Numbered from the stretch's first letter, positions 10,533 to 20,130 are shown. The stretch is 64,000 nucleotides of DNA from Streptococcus urinalis 2285-97 (GCF_000188055.2 NZ_AEUZ02000001.1:572001-636000); one strand, 5' to 3'. Numbers and translations: made by a program. The notes: a model not told the origin generated them from the letters alone.

Positions 10533-11112
10533 AACAAAATCAAGAAAAGGGTGGAAGTGGGCATTTCTTTTTTTACTAGCATTAAATATTGCCTTCGTAT
10601 CTGTTATAGCTAGTAGATTGATTCAGGTGAGAGAACCTGCTACTGAAAATGTCAAGACACTTAATACCAAAAGTGTAAAGGTTGGGAGTTTTACGACAAC
10701 TAAATCACAACTAAATGATACCGTTGCTGCATTTTTAAAAGACTATCAAACCACTAAAACGCACTATAAAGTTTATGCGACATCTTCGTCAATATTATTT
10801 GAAGGTACTTATAAACTATTAGGTTATGAAGTGCCCCTTTATATTTATTTTGATCCTAGTCGACTTGAAAATGGTGCTGTACAATTAAAAGTAACTTCAT
10901 TTTCAGTTGGAACTCTTCCGTTACCTGAATCAGAAGTTCTACAATATGTGAAAAGTTCATATAAATTGCCCTCAATTGTTGAAATCTTACCCAAACAATC
11001 AGCAATAAATATCAATTTACAAAAATTAGATAATAAAGATGGTATTTATTTACAGGCAACTCGACTAGATTTGGTAAATGATAAAATAAGCTTCGATATT
11101 TTTAAGAAATAA
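10516..11112 (+). CDS. YpmS family membrane-anchored protein (DUF2140)
   Basis: 198-aa protein with an N-terminal transmembrane helix (about residues 14-33) and an extracytoplasmic domain of the YpmS type (YKVYATSSSILFEGTYKLLGYEVPLYIYFDP region). Function unknown. The start is a TTG at 10516 with GGAG 8 nt upstream; no ATG fits. It overlaps the lipase gene by 17 nt, suggesting the two envelope proteins are co-made. Confidence 0.85.
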   Translation: MKRESKTKSRKGWKWAFLFLLALNIAFVSVIASRLIQVREPATENVKTLNTKSVKVGSFTTTKSQLNDTVAAFLKDYQTTKTHYKVYATSSSILFEGTYKLLGYEVPLYIYFDPSRLENGAVQLKVTSFSVGTLPLPESEVLQYVKSSYKLPSIVEILPKQSAININLQKLDNKDGIYLQATRLDLVNDKISFDIFKK

Positions 11113-11161
11113 GGCTAAAATAACGTTAATTACTTGACCTAAAGCCATTTTTTAGATATCA

Positions 11162-11167
11162 TATAAT
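11162..11167 (+). promoter_or_regulatory. hup -10 box
   Basis: TATAAT 44 bp before the hup start. A TTGACC at 11134 lies 22 bp upstream, too far to be a normal -35. Confidence 0.5.
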
Positions 11168-11210
11168 CTGTTAGAGCAATATGCTTATAAATAATTTGGA
11201 GGATTTGTTA

Positions 11211-11486
11211 ATGGCTAACAAACAAGATTTAATCGCTAAAGTTGCTGAAGCAACTGAGCTTACTAAAAAAGATTCAGCAGCAGCAGTAGATGCTGTATTC
11301 TCAGCAATTGAAGGATTCCTTTCAGAAGGTGAAAAAGTTCAATTAATCGGTTTTGGTAACTTCGAAGTTCGCGAACGTGCAGCTCGTAAAGGTCGTAACC
11401 CACAAACTGGTAAAGAAATCCAAATCGCAGCATCTAAAGTACCTGCTTTCAAAGCTGGTAAAGCACTTAAAGACGCTGTTAAATAA
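11211..11486 (+). CDS. hup: DNA-binding protein HU
   Basis: Nucleoid protein that bends DNA without strong sequence preference. 91 aa from the ATG at 11211 (RBS TTGGAGG); the longer upstream start at 11181 is rejected. The HU signature [21 protein letters not shown] spans about residues 46-66. It uses the preferred codons of a highly expressed gene (GCT, GGT, CGT, AAA). Monocistronic, with a strong terminator. Confidence 0.98.
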   Translation: MANKQDLIAKVAEATELTKKDSAAAVDAVFSAIEGFLSEGEKVQLIGFGNFEVRERAARKGRNPQTGKEIQIAASKVPAFKAGKALKDAVK

Positions 11487-11491
11487 TTTAA

Positions 11492-11543
11492 TAAAAAAAG
11501 ACTATCAGTTAAGCATTTAGCTTTATTGATAGTCTTTTTTTGT
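11492..11543 (+). terminator. intrinsic terminator after hup
   Basis: Stem AAAAAAAGACTATCA / TGATAGTCTTTTTTT around an AT-rich loop. Confidence 0.88.
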
Positions 11544-11598
11544 TTTTAGACAGTTTCTAAGTAAATGATTTATTTAGGCTTATTTTAATAGTATGCTA

Positions 11599-11604
11599 TA
11601 TAAT
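11599..11604 (+). promoter_or_regulatory. possible -10 of the secreted repeat protein gene
   Basis: TGcTATATAAT lies 53 bp before the TTG start at 11657. The -35 is unclear. Confidence 0.35.
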
Positions 11605-11656
11605 TCTTTTCCTTAATGTGATATGATATTATCAAATATGAGAGAAGGCAAAAAAT

Positions 11657-14392
11657 TTGGAAAAGATTAATTTTGGATTTAGGAAAAATAAAGCAGTAAA
11701 ATCATTATGTGGCGTAGTTTTAGGATTGGCTCTACTTGCATTGGGACAGGTTAGTTTTGCAGATGAAGTTACAAGTAATACGAGTGCAATACAAAGTACA
11801 GAGGTGATTACTCCAATAACAGCGCAAAATTCGACAACAACCTCAACTGATAACATAAATTCGACAACCACAGATAGCACAAAGATTTCAATAACAGACA
11901 CGACAGAAAGAACAGAAGAAAATGTAAATGTTATCCCACCACACTCTAGTACAACCAATACGACAACAACAAAAGAACAGGTTGACAATAATGCTTTAGT
12001 AGTAGAACATGCTGAGATCACAACCAATCAAAATACACAATCAACTACACAAAACCAACCAAGTAAAGTAGTAAGACCAAAAGTTAGAGTGGCGACAACA
12101 TCTACGATAAGTCAAACATAACCGACAACAGTAATTAGAAATGATAATCAATTACAAATCACTTATAATGGTAAAACAGACCCTGATACTGATGTAATGT
12201 TTGCTGTATGGACAGAAAATAAAGGACAGGATGATTTACGTTGGTATAAAGCAGTTAACAATACTTTTACAGTTGATCTAACAAAAGAACATAAAGAATA
12301 TGGGAAATATAATATTCATACATATGTTCATGAACAAGGAAAAACAATCTATTCCAATGCCCTTACTTATAACGTTGAAAAAAAGGTACCAAGCTTAACT
12401 GTTTCAAAGGTGTCTGATGAGAGATATCATATTGTTGTAGAAAATGTTGGAAAAGAAATTACAACACTATCACTTCCAATTTGGTCACAGGCGAACAATC
12501 AGGATGACCTTAAATGGATTAAAGCTATCAAAAATAGTGATGACACTTATTCAGCAGATTTAAATTTAGCAGATCACCATTATGAGACTGGTCTTTACAA
12601 TATTCATGTTTACGGTGACAGTTCAATAACCTCACAATTAGAAGGATTAACATCTACAACTATTAATGTTCCAGCACTAGATGTCAAAACAAGCCTAACT
12701 TTAGTGGATGGTTCAACTATTAAAGTTGATGTAACGAATTTACCAAGTTACATCAAAAGCATTGTTTTACCAACATGGACTGAAAATGCCGGACAAGATG
12801 ATTTGATTTGGGAACATACCTCTCTCTCTCCATATGGTTTTAGTGGTAATATTTTACTTTCAAACCATAAATATGAAACTGGCTTGTATCATATACACGT
12901 CTATGCCAATACCGTTGATGGTCAATTACTAGCAATCTCTGCCAATACATTCACGATACCGACACCAAAAATCTCAGCACGAATAGACTCAGTCGGAAAT
13001 AACAACTATCAAGTTACTGTAACCGATGTTCCTAATTATTTGACTTCGATAAGTATGCCGGTTTGGTCTGATAAGAATGGACAAGATGATTTAGTTTGGC
13101 ATAAAACAACCAAGTCAGCCAGTGACACATACATAGGTCTTTTCAATCTATCACAACATAAGGATAACATTGGGAATTACCATATTGCGATTTATGGTAC
13201 AACTCCTGATGGTAGTCTAAAAGGGTTAACAACAATTATTTACGATGTCAAAGATATTGATCTGGATAAGCAAGCTAAATATAATATTGGACAATTAGTT
13301 GAGATCCAGTCTTATGCAACGAATGAATCAAATGGATATCAATTAGTAAACCACCAACAGTGGATTGGAACTATTCAGGAAGTCAATAAGAATACTAATA
13401 ATGCCATTGGAGGTTGGGAATATAAGGTTTCATATGCTAATGGTGAGCATAATGATCATGTCCTAGAACAAGATTTAAGATATGTTTTTAATGTCGACTT
13501 GAAGCAGGCTAATGATCGAGTAGCAAATAACAGAGCTATCCAGGCAGCTTTTGATTATGCTAAACAAAATAAAGATATTACGCTTTATCTTCCAGCAGGC
13601 TCTTTTACAATTGGAAGTTCCATTTCAGAAGCAACTTTATCAGCTATTAATAATGGTGATTATGTTCTCTTGTCATCTGACACAAAATTAAGAGGAAATG
13701 ATAAAGGGACAACACTTATTGTAGATGGTACAATGTTGTGGTTTGGTCTTCCCACGGGTAGTAATGGTAGCGATGGTGTTCATAACTTAACATTGACAAA
13801 TATGAATATTAGAGCTAAAGATATGATTAATGGCAATTATTTTATGGTAATGTTTGATCATGGTAATAATATCAGAATTACTAATAATAGCTTTACAATG
13901 GTACAGACAATGTCACGACATATTTTTGATCTTGAGGGAGTTCAAAATATTACTTTTGAAAATAATAAATTTGTTGGCTATGCTCATAATTTATTATCAG
14001 TCACTTCAACAGCTGGACATGATTTACATGATTTTTACGCAGAAGCCATTCAACTTGACTTAGCCAATAATAAAGGTGGTTGGGATGCTCAAATGATTAA
14101 AAAAATTGACGAAAAAGATTATATGGCCTTCAATTCAAAAGAAGTAATTTCTAGTAATGTGTCTATTCTTAATAATCAATTCATACCTTATTTTAGCAAT
14201 GGTCAATTAATTGCTTATTCAACGACTGTCGGTCAACACTCATCTCAGGTAGGAAATGTGAAAATAGTTGGCAATCGTTTTGAAAAAACATTGAGCTCAA
14301 GATACAATGATAGTAGTTGGGTTATGAAACCAATCCATTATGTTAATGCTAGTGGTTATGGTGCAGATGTTAGAAATAATGTCATAATTTAG
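11657..14392 (+). pseudogene. secreted Bsp-like repeat / beta-helix protein, nonsense mutation
   Basis: Would encode 911 aa. TTG start after GAGAGAAGG; signal peptide about residues 1-36 ending VSFADE; a Thr/Ser-rich stretch to about 150. TAA at 12119-12121 (codon 155) interrupts; the frame then stays open to 14392. After it come four GBS Bsp-like repeats (core GQDDLxW, about residues 181-535), an SH3-like domain (about 545-605) and a right-handed parallel beta-helix (about 610-905) with NxxFxxN-type coils like polysaccharide lyases. There is no LPXTG anchor. A secreted carbohydrate-acting or wall-binding protein is inferred. The TAA is probably CAA mutated once. The otherwise clean frame suggests a recent break. 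Confidence 0.85.
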
Positions 14393-14393
14393 C

Positions 14394-14427
14394 AAAAAAA
14401 AGCTATGATTAGTCATAGCTTTTTTTT
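14394..14427. terminator. bidirectional intrinsic terminator
   Basis: 15-bp stem AAAAAAAAGCTATGA / TCATAGCTTTTTTTT with TTAG loop. It serves the beta-helix gene (+) and the TetR operon (-), whose stop codon lies within it. Confidence 0.9.
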
Positions 14428-15063
14428 ATTATCTTTGATTAATGCTTTTAAAATTTGTCTTTCTACTAATACAAGATCTCTTGATTGGTTTGGACTATCT
14501 AACTGAAGAATAAACCGCTGTGTAAAATAGGTGTATAGAGGTCCTAAAATATAACGGATAATTTCAGTTGTACTAAGTGAGTCATCAAAATTGAGATTAT
14601 TTTCTTTTAGTTGATGGATATATTTTTCAATTTCCTTACCAATATCTTGACTCATTAGCCGTTTTTGGAATTTTTCTCTTAATATTGGGTTAATAGCTAT
14701 TTCTTGTAAAAGAATTTTTAATATTGGTGCATTTGCCGAAAAAAACTGAAAGCGGTCAATCACGATAAAATGAATAGCATCCTTAAGATTTTTAATTTCT
14801 TTTAAATTTGGAAAGAAATCTTGAAACAGCCTTGGCATAATTGGTAGCACAATAGCAATAAGTAAGTCATCTTTTGTTTTAAAATATTTAAAAATTGTTG
14901 CTTGACTGACACCTGCCTGTTCAGCTAATTGAGAAGTTGAAGTGGCACTAAAGCCATTTTTGGAAAATAAGAATATGGCTGCTTCCAGTGTCTTACGTTT
15001 GCCATTTGGCATATTTTCATGCATTAAAATATCTTTATAAGTTTCAATAATTGTTTCAGACAT
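14413..15063 (-). CDS. TetR/AcrR family transcriptional regulator
   Basis: 216 aa. N-terminal TetR helix-turn-helix (about residues 22-68: RKTLEAAIFLFSKNGFSATS, then LAEQAGVSQATIFKYFKTKDDLL), and a C-terminal ligand/dimer domain typical of efflux regulators. It is the last gene of the operon ATPase-permease-regulator. Two palindromes in the operon promoter (16915-16964) are likely its operators, so it would repress its own operon and release it on binding a toxic ligand. The ligand is unknown. Confidence 0.92.
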   Translation of the reverse strand: MSETIIETYKDILMHENMPNGKRKTLEAAIFLFSKNGFSATSTSQLAEQAGVSQATIFKYFKTKDDLLIAIVLPIMPRLFQDFFPNLKEIKNLKDAIHFIVIDRFQFFSANAPILKILLQEIAINPILREKFQKRLMSQDIGKEIEKYIHQLKENNLNFDDSLSTTEIIRYILGPLYTYFTQRFILQLDSPNQSRDLVLVERQILKALIKDNKKKL

Positions 15064-15071
15064 CTTTTCTC

Positions 15072-16163
15072 CTAAACTTTTCGATAACGTTTTAGCCCTA
15101 TACTATTTAGAACCGTTAAGATAACTAAAAATACTAGTAACACTGTAATATCAGGCAAAACATCATTTAATTGTTTACCTTGTAAAATGATTTTTGTCAT
15201 GGCATCACCTGAGTAAGACAGTGGCAAGACTTTACCAAGACCTTTTGCCCAATCCGCCATTGATTCCAAGGGGATGATCCCTGAGAAGAATAGCTGTGGC
15301 ATAACAACAAGTGGAATAAATTGCATCATTTGAAATTCAGATTTTGCGAGAGTTGACATTAATATTCCAAATGTTAAAGCAACTAGTGCAAGACAAACAC
15401 TTATAATAATAACATTAAAAATGCTACCAACTAACTCAACATCTAGTAGCCAAATTGCAGAGCAAACAATGACAATGCTTTGGATAATTGCTATTAATCC
15501 ATATGACAACATATAACCAAAGACTATTTCAATCCTTTTCACAGGTGTTGCTAAGAGACGATCCAAGGTCCCAGAAGTTCTTTCTTTTAACAAAGCCATA
15601 CCAGAAATGAGGAAGACAAAAAAGAAGATAATAAAACCAATAAGAATGGGAATCATTTTAGTAAAAAAGCCAGTATCCTTATTACCATAAGCATATTCTT
15701 CAGAAACAGTCATTTTTGAAGTATTTGTTGTTTGTTTTGTTTTTGCTAAGATTGTTTGGCTAATCTTTTGAAGTTGTACACTTTTGCTTTTTGCAATAGC
15801 ACTTTTTAACAATTGTCTAGTATAAGTTGTTTTTGAGGAATCTGTATTAGCATAAGTGACCCTAAAACCATTATCTTTTTGGTAAGTTATTGTTGCATCA
15901 AGCTTATCATTATTTAAGTCATCTTTCAAATTTTGGTTTGAAGTGTATTTTTTTAGGGTAACATTATCAGCATCTTTAAGAACGGTTTGGACTTGATTTG
16001 GAATATTTTTAGTACCTAAAGTTAAATCAACGGTTGTTGATGCAGAAAACATTACATTCATCAACCACATGATAAATATTGGTGCAATGAACATTAATGC
16101 AAGTGTTCGTTTATCTCTAAATAATTCTCTGATTACTTTTTTAGCAATAGCAATTATACGCAT
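15072..16163 (-). CDS. ABC-2 type transporter permease (drug-efflux type)
   Basis: 363 aa, ABC-2 membrane family with the YhgE/Pip-like layout: one N-terminal TM (about 20-40), a long extracytoplasmic domain, then about five TMs from residue 170 to the end. The motif LKERTSGTLDRLLATPVKRIEIVFGY precedes the TM block and is typical of antibiotic/lipid exporters (DrrB/YadH-like). It begins 1 nt after the broken ATPase gene. Without that ATPase it would be inactive unless another partner serves it. Confidence 0.9.
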   Translation of the reverse strand: MRIIAIAKKVIRELFRDKRTLALMFIAPIFIMWLMNVMFSASTTVDLTLGTKNIPNQVQTVLKDADNVTLKKYTSNQNLKDDLNNDKLDATITYQKDNGFRVTYANTDSSKTTYTRQLLKSAIAKSKSVQLQKISQTILAKTKQTTNTSKMTVSEEYAYGNKDTGFFTKMIPILIGFIIFFFVFLISGMALLKERTSGTLDRLLATPVKRIEIVFGYMLSYGLIAIIQSIVIVCSAIWLLDVELVGSIFNVIIISVCLALVALTFGILMSTLAKSEFQMMQFIPLVVMPQLFFSGIIPLESMADWAKGLGKVLPLSYSGDAMTKIILQGKQLNDVLPDITVLLVFLVILTVLNSIGLKRYRKV

Positions 16164-16164
16164 T

Positions 16165-16902
16165 TTATTTTCCTTTCTTTACTTGAAACGTCTCTTCAGT
16201 TTTTAAGAAAACGTCCTCAATTGAATCGACATGATAACTATCTTTAAGAGTACGAGGACTATCTAGTGCGATAATATCTCCTCCTAGCAAAAGACCAACT
16301 TGATCACATAATTCAGCTTCATCCATAACGTGTGTTGTTACAAGAATACCAACACCTGATTTTTATAAAGTGTCTAATTTTTGCCAAATCTTCCTTCGTA
16401 ATGAGGGATCAATCCCAACGGTTGGTTCATCTAAAATTAACAAACTTGGTTTTCCAAGTAAGGCAATTGCTAATGAGAGTCTTCGTTTCATGCCACCTGA
16501 GTATCCTGAAACAAATTTTGATAAATCGTTTTCTAAATTTACCAGTTTTGTGATATGTTCTATTTGAAGTTGTAAGTCTTTTTTTGAAATTCCCTTTATT
16601 TGACCAAAAAACCTTAAATTTTCTAGTCCTGTTAAAGCTTCATAAAGAGCATCAGATTGTGCCATATATCCAATTTGTCCTAGGATTTGACGATTTGGCA
16701 TGTGCTGATTTAGAACTAGGGCACTACCTGAGTCTGCTTTTTCCATACCAAGCATCGTTTTGATTAATGTTGATTTACCAGCACCGGATGGTCCAATTAA
16801 ACCAATAATTTGTCCAGATTCTAATTGAAAGCTGATATATCTTAAGACAATTTGCTTGTCAAATGATTTATGAAGTTGGGTTAAATCTAATAACTTTGTC
16901 AT
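16165..16902 (-). pseudogene. ABC transporter ATP-binding protein, nonsense mutation
   Basis: Would be a 245-aa DrrA-like ATPase, first gene of the efflux operon. Walker A GPSGAGKST, signature SGYSGGMKRR, Walker B LLILDEPTVGID are before codon 180, where TAA (16363-16365) stops the frame. The same frame then continues without error through the H-loop (VTTHVMDEAELCD) and C-terminal tail to 16165. CAA to TAA (Gln to stop) or AAA to TAA is the simplest cause. The truncated product lacks the switch histidine. This is not a homopolymer indel, so a sequencing artefact is less likely. Confidence 0.87.
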
Positions 16903-16914
16903 ATGCCCTCCTTA

Positions 16915-16964
16915 GTGAGTAATCACTCACTTTTTAATAATAGTATAGTGAGTAATTAATCACT
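16915..16964. promoter_or_regulatory. two palindromic TetR operators
   Basis: GTGAGT-N4-ACTCAC (16915-16930) lies just after the -10 box. AGTGA-N8-TCACT (16947-16964 region) fills the spacer between -35 and -10. Both share GTGAGTAAT, and binding would block RNA polymerase directly. Confidence 0.8.
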
Positions 16965-16970
16965 TGTCAA
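16942..16970 (-). promoter_or_regulatory. promoter of the TetR-ABC operon
   Basis: On the minus strand: perfect -35 TTGACA (16965-16970), 17-bp spacer, -10 TATACT (16942-16947). Confidence 0.85.
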
Positions 16971-17057
16971 GCATTATGGTTTAAATTATTTATTTTTCTA
17001 CTAAAAATCATAAAATAGCTTATGATAGAGTATCAAGTTAAAAAGTAGGAATTTTTT

Positions 17058-17308
17058 ATGACAAAGATTTTTTTATTGATGATGATCAACATATCAGAGA
17101 ATTATTAAGAGATGTTTTAAAAGAAGAAATAGCACAGTCATCAGTAATTGCTTTTGAAACTGGAGACCAATATTTTTCACAGTCTATTTTGCTTACTTTA
17201 GATCGTATTATACTAAGAAATCACTATCCAAGTGATATAATAGGATCATTACTATTAGCAATAACGTGTTCTATTTATTTAGATGGATTTCTTCGGTTAT
17301 TCCCTTAA
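17058..17308 (+). pseudogene. remnant: response-regulator N-terminus joined to PAP2 phosphatase C-terminus
   Basis: An 83-codon relic not visible as a normal ORF. After MTKIF, one missing T in the seven-T run (17068-17074) shifts the frame; then comes IDDDQHIRELLRDVLKEE, the phosphoacceptor-side start of a response regulator receiver, up to about FETGDQYF. The same frame continues directly into RNHYPSDIIGSLLLA and a C-terminal helix, the third motif and end of a PAP2-type (undecaprenyl-diphosphate) phosphatase. This is best explained by a deletion that removed the rest of the regulator gene and most of the PAP2 gene. Together with the broken DedA gene it fills the 16.9-18.0 kb stretch. Confidence 0.7.
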
Positions 17309-17330
17309 AGTGAAACAAAGGAGTTGAAAC

Positions 17331-17969
17331 ATGTTCTTAGTCGATTTTATTTTGCATATCGATAACCATATCTTTAGCATGGCGAACCAATTTGGTAGCT
17401 GGACTTATTTATTCTTATTTTTAATCATTTTTATTGAGACTGGTGCTGTTATTTTTCCATTCTTACCAGGAGATAGTCTCTTATTTGCTGCAGGCGCACT
17501 AGCTGCAAGTCCAAGTGTTCACTTTAGCCTTAGTTTATTTTTAATTTTATTTTTCTTTGCAGCTTTTCTTGGAGATGTTTGTAACTTTTTAATAGGTCAC
17601 TACCTTGGTTACTCCTTGTTAAAAAAACCAGCTATAAAACACTTTATCAAGCCAAAACATATTGCTGAAGCAGAAGCTTATTTTGAAGCTAAATGATCAT
17701 TAGCTATCATATTAGCACGGTATATTCCGATTATTAGAACCTTTGTTCCATTTGTTGCGGGTTCAAGCCAATACCCATTCAAAGAATTTGTCAAACGTAG
17801 TTTTATTGCGGCATTATCATGGTCATTGATTGCATGTGGAGCTGGATACTTCTTTGGAAATATTCCATTTGTTAAAAGTCATTTTTCAGCCATCATCTTA
17901 GGAATTGTTTTTATAACACTTTTACCAAGCATTCTGACTGTCTTAAAATCTATCTTAAAAAGGTCTTGA
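17331..17969 (+). pseudogene. DedA family membrane protein, nonsense mutation
   Basis: DedA proteins are polytopic membrane proteins, some of which recycle undecaprenyl phosphate or phosphatidylethanolamine across the membrane. The frame codes the N-terminal half (ETGAVIFPFLPGDSLLFAAGALA near residues 36-60), then meets TGA at 17694-17696 (codon 122). It then continues in the same frame with the core motif ARYIPIIRTFVPFVAG and two more membrane helices to 17969. A GGA to TGA change (YFEAK-G-SLAII) is the likely cause. Full length would be 212 aa, normal. RBS AAGGAG. Confidence 0.87.
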
Positions 17970-17984
17970 ACATGGCCTTTTTTT
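17957..17984 (+). terminator. intrinsic terminator after dedA pseudogene
   Basis: AAAAAGG / CCTTTTT stem followed by Ts, overlapping the stop codon. Confidence 0.75.
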
Positions 17985-18050
17985 ATTTTTATAAAAATTA
18001 AAAATTTTAATAAAAGAAATTTTCGGAATTGTTTGAAAACTCAGAAAATA

Positions 18051-18059
18051 TGATATAAT
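18051..18059 (+). promoter_or_regulatory. extended -10 promoter of the oligopeptide-binding protein gene
   Basis: TGaTATAAT, 59 bp ahead of the start at 18118. Confidence 0.6.
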
Positions 18060-18117
18060 CTTAAACATAACTTAAATAGATTGTTGAGTTAAGAAATTTT
18101 TATTAGGAGATATCCAT

Positions 18118-19767
18118 ATGACTAAATGGAATAAATTAGCAGCAGCAGGATTAACTGTGGCGACTGTAACAGTCTTAGCAGCTTGTGTTAACAGCTCTGA
18201 TTCTTCAAAATCAGCTTCTAAAAGTAGTGTAATTAACTGGTACACACCAACTGAAATTATTACGCTCGATGTCTCAAAAAATACAGATCGCTATTCAGCA
18301 ATGGCTATCGGAAATTCTGGAAGTAACTTACTTCGTGTTGGAAAAAGTGGTAAATTGGTCTCAGATTTAGCTAAAAAAGTGGAAGTCTCTAAAGACGGTA
18401 AAACTTATACAGCAACTTTGAGAGATGATCTTAAATGGTCTGATGGTAGTAAATTGACTGTGGATGATTTCGTTTACACTTGGCAACGTATGGTAGATCC
18501 AAAAACAGCATCTGAATATGCCTATCTTGTTTCAGATGCACATGTGTTAAATGCTGATAAGATTTTATCAGGTGAGGAAACAGATGTCTCAAAACTAGGT
18601 ATTAAAGCTGATGGCAATAAAATTACATTCACACTCTCAGACCCAGCTCCTCAATTTGAAAGTCTACTTTCATTCTCAAACTTTGTTCCACAGAAAAAAT
18701 CTTACGTTGAAAAAGTAGGTAAAGACTATGGGACAAGTTCAGACAAGCAAATCTATTCAGGACCATATAAAGTTGTCGGTTGGAATGGTAACAGTGGCAC
18801 ATTTAAATTAGTCAAAAATAAATACTATTGGGATGCAAAAGATGTTAAAACAAAAACAGTAAATGTCCAAGCAGTTAAAAAACCTGATACTGCAGTACAA
18901 ATGTACAAACAAGGTAAATTAGATTTTGCCAATATCTCTCAAACATCAGCAATCTATAATGCTAATAAAAATAATAAAGATGTTATGGATATTGCAGAAG
19001 CACGCGCTGATTATCTCGTTTACAATGAAACTGGAACAGTCAAGGCACTGACAAATAAAAAAATTCGTCAAGCACTTAACTTAGCTACTGACCGCAAGGG
19101 ATTAGTTAAAGCGGCCGTTGATACAGGCTCAAAAGTTGCTAGTTCATTTGCCCCAGCAGGTCTTGAGAAATTAAGTAATGGTGAAGATTTAGCAAAATAT
19201 GTTTCACAACCATACACTTATAACAAAACTAAAGCTGCAAAACTCTTCAAAGAAGGTATGGCAGAACTTGGTGTAAGTAGCATTAAGTTAACAATGACAG
19301 CTGACTCAGATAATCCAGCCAAAAAAGCAGCTGTTGACTACCTAAAAGAATCATGGGAAAAAGATCTTCCTGGGCTAACGCTTGATGAAAAATTTGTAAC
19401 TTTCAAGCAACGTTTAGATGATACTAAAAATCAAAACTTTGAGATTGCCTTTGTTAGCTGGGGTGGTGATTATCCAGAAGGTTCAACATTCTATGGTTTA
19501 TTTATAAGTCAATCAGACTACAACTATGGTAAAATTTCAAGTCCTGAATACGATGCAGCTTATAAAAAAGCTTTAACTACAGATGCTCTTGATAAAGATG
19601 AAGCTGCTAAAGATTATAAAGCTGCTGAAAAAGCATTGTACGAAGGGTCACACTATAATCCTTTATACAATCTTTCAAATAAAGGGCTACAAAATCCAAA
19701 CCTAAAAGGTTTAGTACGTAATTCAACTGGTCTTGATGTTGACTTTACTCATGCCTATAAAAAATAA
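18118..19767 (+). CDS. oligopeptide ABC transporter substrate-binding lipoprotein
   Basis: 549-aa OppA/DppA-type (SBP_bac_5) lipoprotein that binds peptides outside the cell. The signal peptide ends in lipobox LAAC (Cys near residue 22). Family signatures: YTATLRDDLKWSDGSKLTVDDFVYTW near residues 98-124 and the FVSWGGDYPEG segment near 444. It is a solo gene between its own promoter and terminator, so it would rely on permease and ATPase subunits encoded elsewhere. Solo binding proteins of this kind are common in streptococci and some capture pheromone peptides; the ligand here is unknown. Confidence 0.93.
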   Translation: MTKWNKLAAAGLTVATVTVLAACVNSSDSSKSASKSSVINWYTPTEIITLDVSKNTDRYSAMAIGNSGSNLLRVGKSGKLVSDLAKKVEVSKDGKTYTATLRDDLKWSDGSKLTVDDFVYTWQRMVDPKTASEYAYLVSDAHVLNADKILSGEETDVSKLGIKADGNKITFTLSDPAPQFESLLSFSNFVPQKKSYVEKVGKDYGTSSDKQIYSGPYKVVGWNGNSGTFKLVKNKYYWDAKDVKTKTVNVQAVKKPDTAVQMYKQGKLDFANISQTSAIYNANKNNKDVMDIAEARADYLVYNETGTVKALTNKKIRQALNLATDRKGLVKAAVDTGSKVASSFAPAGLEKLSNGEDLAKYVSQPYTYNKTKAAKLFKEGMAELGVSSIKLTMTADSDNPAKKAAVDYLKESWEKDLPGLTLDEKFVTFKQRLDDTKNQNFEIAFVSWGGDYPEGSTFYGLFISQSDYNYGKISSPEYDAAYKKALTTDALDKDEAAKDYKAAEKALYEGSHYNPLYNLSNKGLQNPNLKGLVRNSTGLDVDFTHAYKK

Positions 19768-19794
19768 AAAGAAAGCTTTTGCTTTCTTTTTATT
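19766..19794 (+). terminator. intrinsic terminator after oppA-like gene
   Basis: GAAAGC / GCTTTC stem, TTTT loop, flanked by A and T runs. Confidence 0.85.
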
Positions 19795-19886
19795 TTGAAT
19801 GAAGTGGAAGAAAAATTGATTTGAAAAAAATTGCATGTATTTTTAAAAAGCATTATAATAGTAAAAAATAGAAATTGAGACCTTAT

Positions 19887-20078
19887 ATGCTAAAAATTAT
19901 TGTTGTCTTTTTGGCTCTTTTTTCAATCATTAAAATCATTGGTATCGTCATGTACTCTAAAACCTTAAAACCAACTAAAAATGAACTTGAAACCTATAAA
20001 AGACAGAAAAAATTATATCAAAGTGAATTAGATGAGTTAAAAAAAGAAGATGATCGTGAAGATGATTCATTGTTCTAA
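19887..20078 (+). CDS. small single-pass membrane protein
   Basis: 63 aa from the ATG at 19887 (a TTG at 19875 would add four residues). One N-terminal membrane helix (about residues 3-22) and a highly charged cytoplasmic tail rich in K, E and D, probably helical. Family not recognised. It has its own transcriptional unit, closed by a bidirectional terminator shared with pyrD. No clear RBS, so the start is uncertain. Confidence 0.6.
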   Translation: MLKIIVVFLALFSIIKIIGIVMYSKTLKPTKNELETYKRQKKLYQSELDELKKEDDREDDSLF

Positions 20079-20093
20079 TGTGTTTTAAAAATC

Positions 20094-20123
20094 AAAAGAA
20101 GTCATTTTATATGACTTCTTTTT
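20094..20123. terminator. bidirectional intrinsic terminator
   Basis: 12-bp stem AAAAGAAGTCAT / ATGACTTCTTTT; serves the small membrane protein gene (+) and pyrD (-). Confidence 0.85.
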
Positions 20124-20130
20124 GTTTTAG

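Noticed and set aside
11632-12027. 131-aa ORF on the minus strand
   Set aside because: It is the reverse reading of the Thr/Ser-rich, repetitive part of the secreted protein gene and has no RBS or family match.
12197-14392. Independent gene starting at 12197
   Set aside because: No RBS or signal peptide; the first residues are inside a Bsp-like repeat. Kept as part of one pseudogene.
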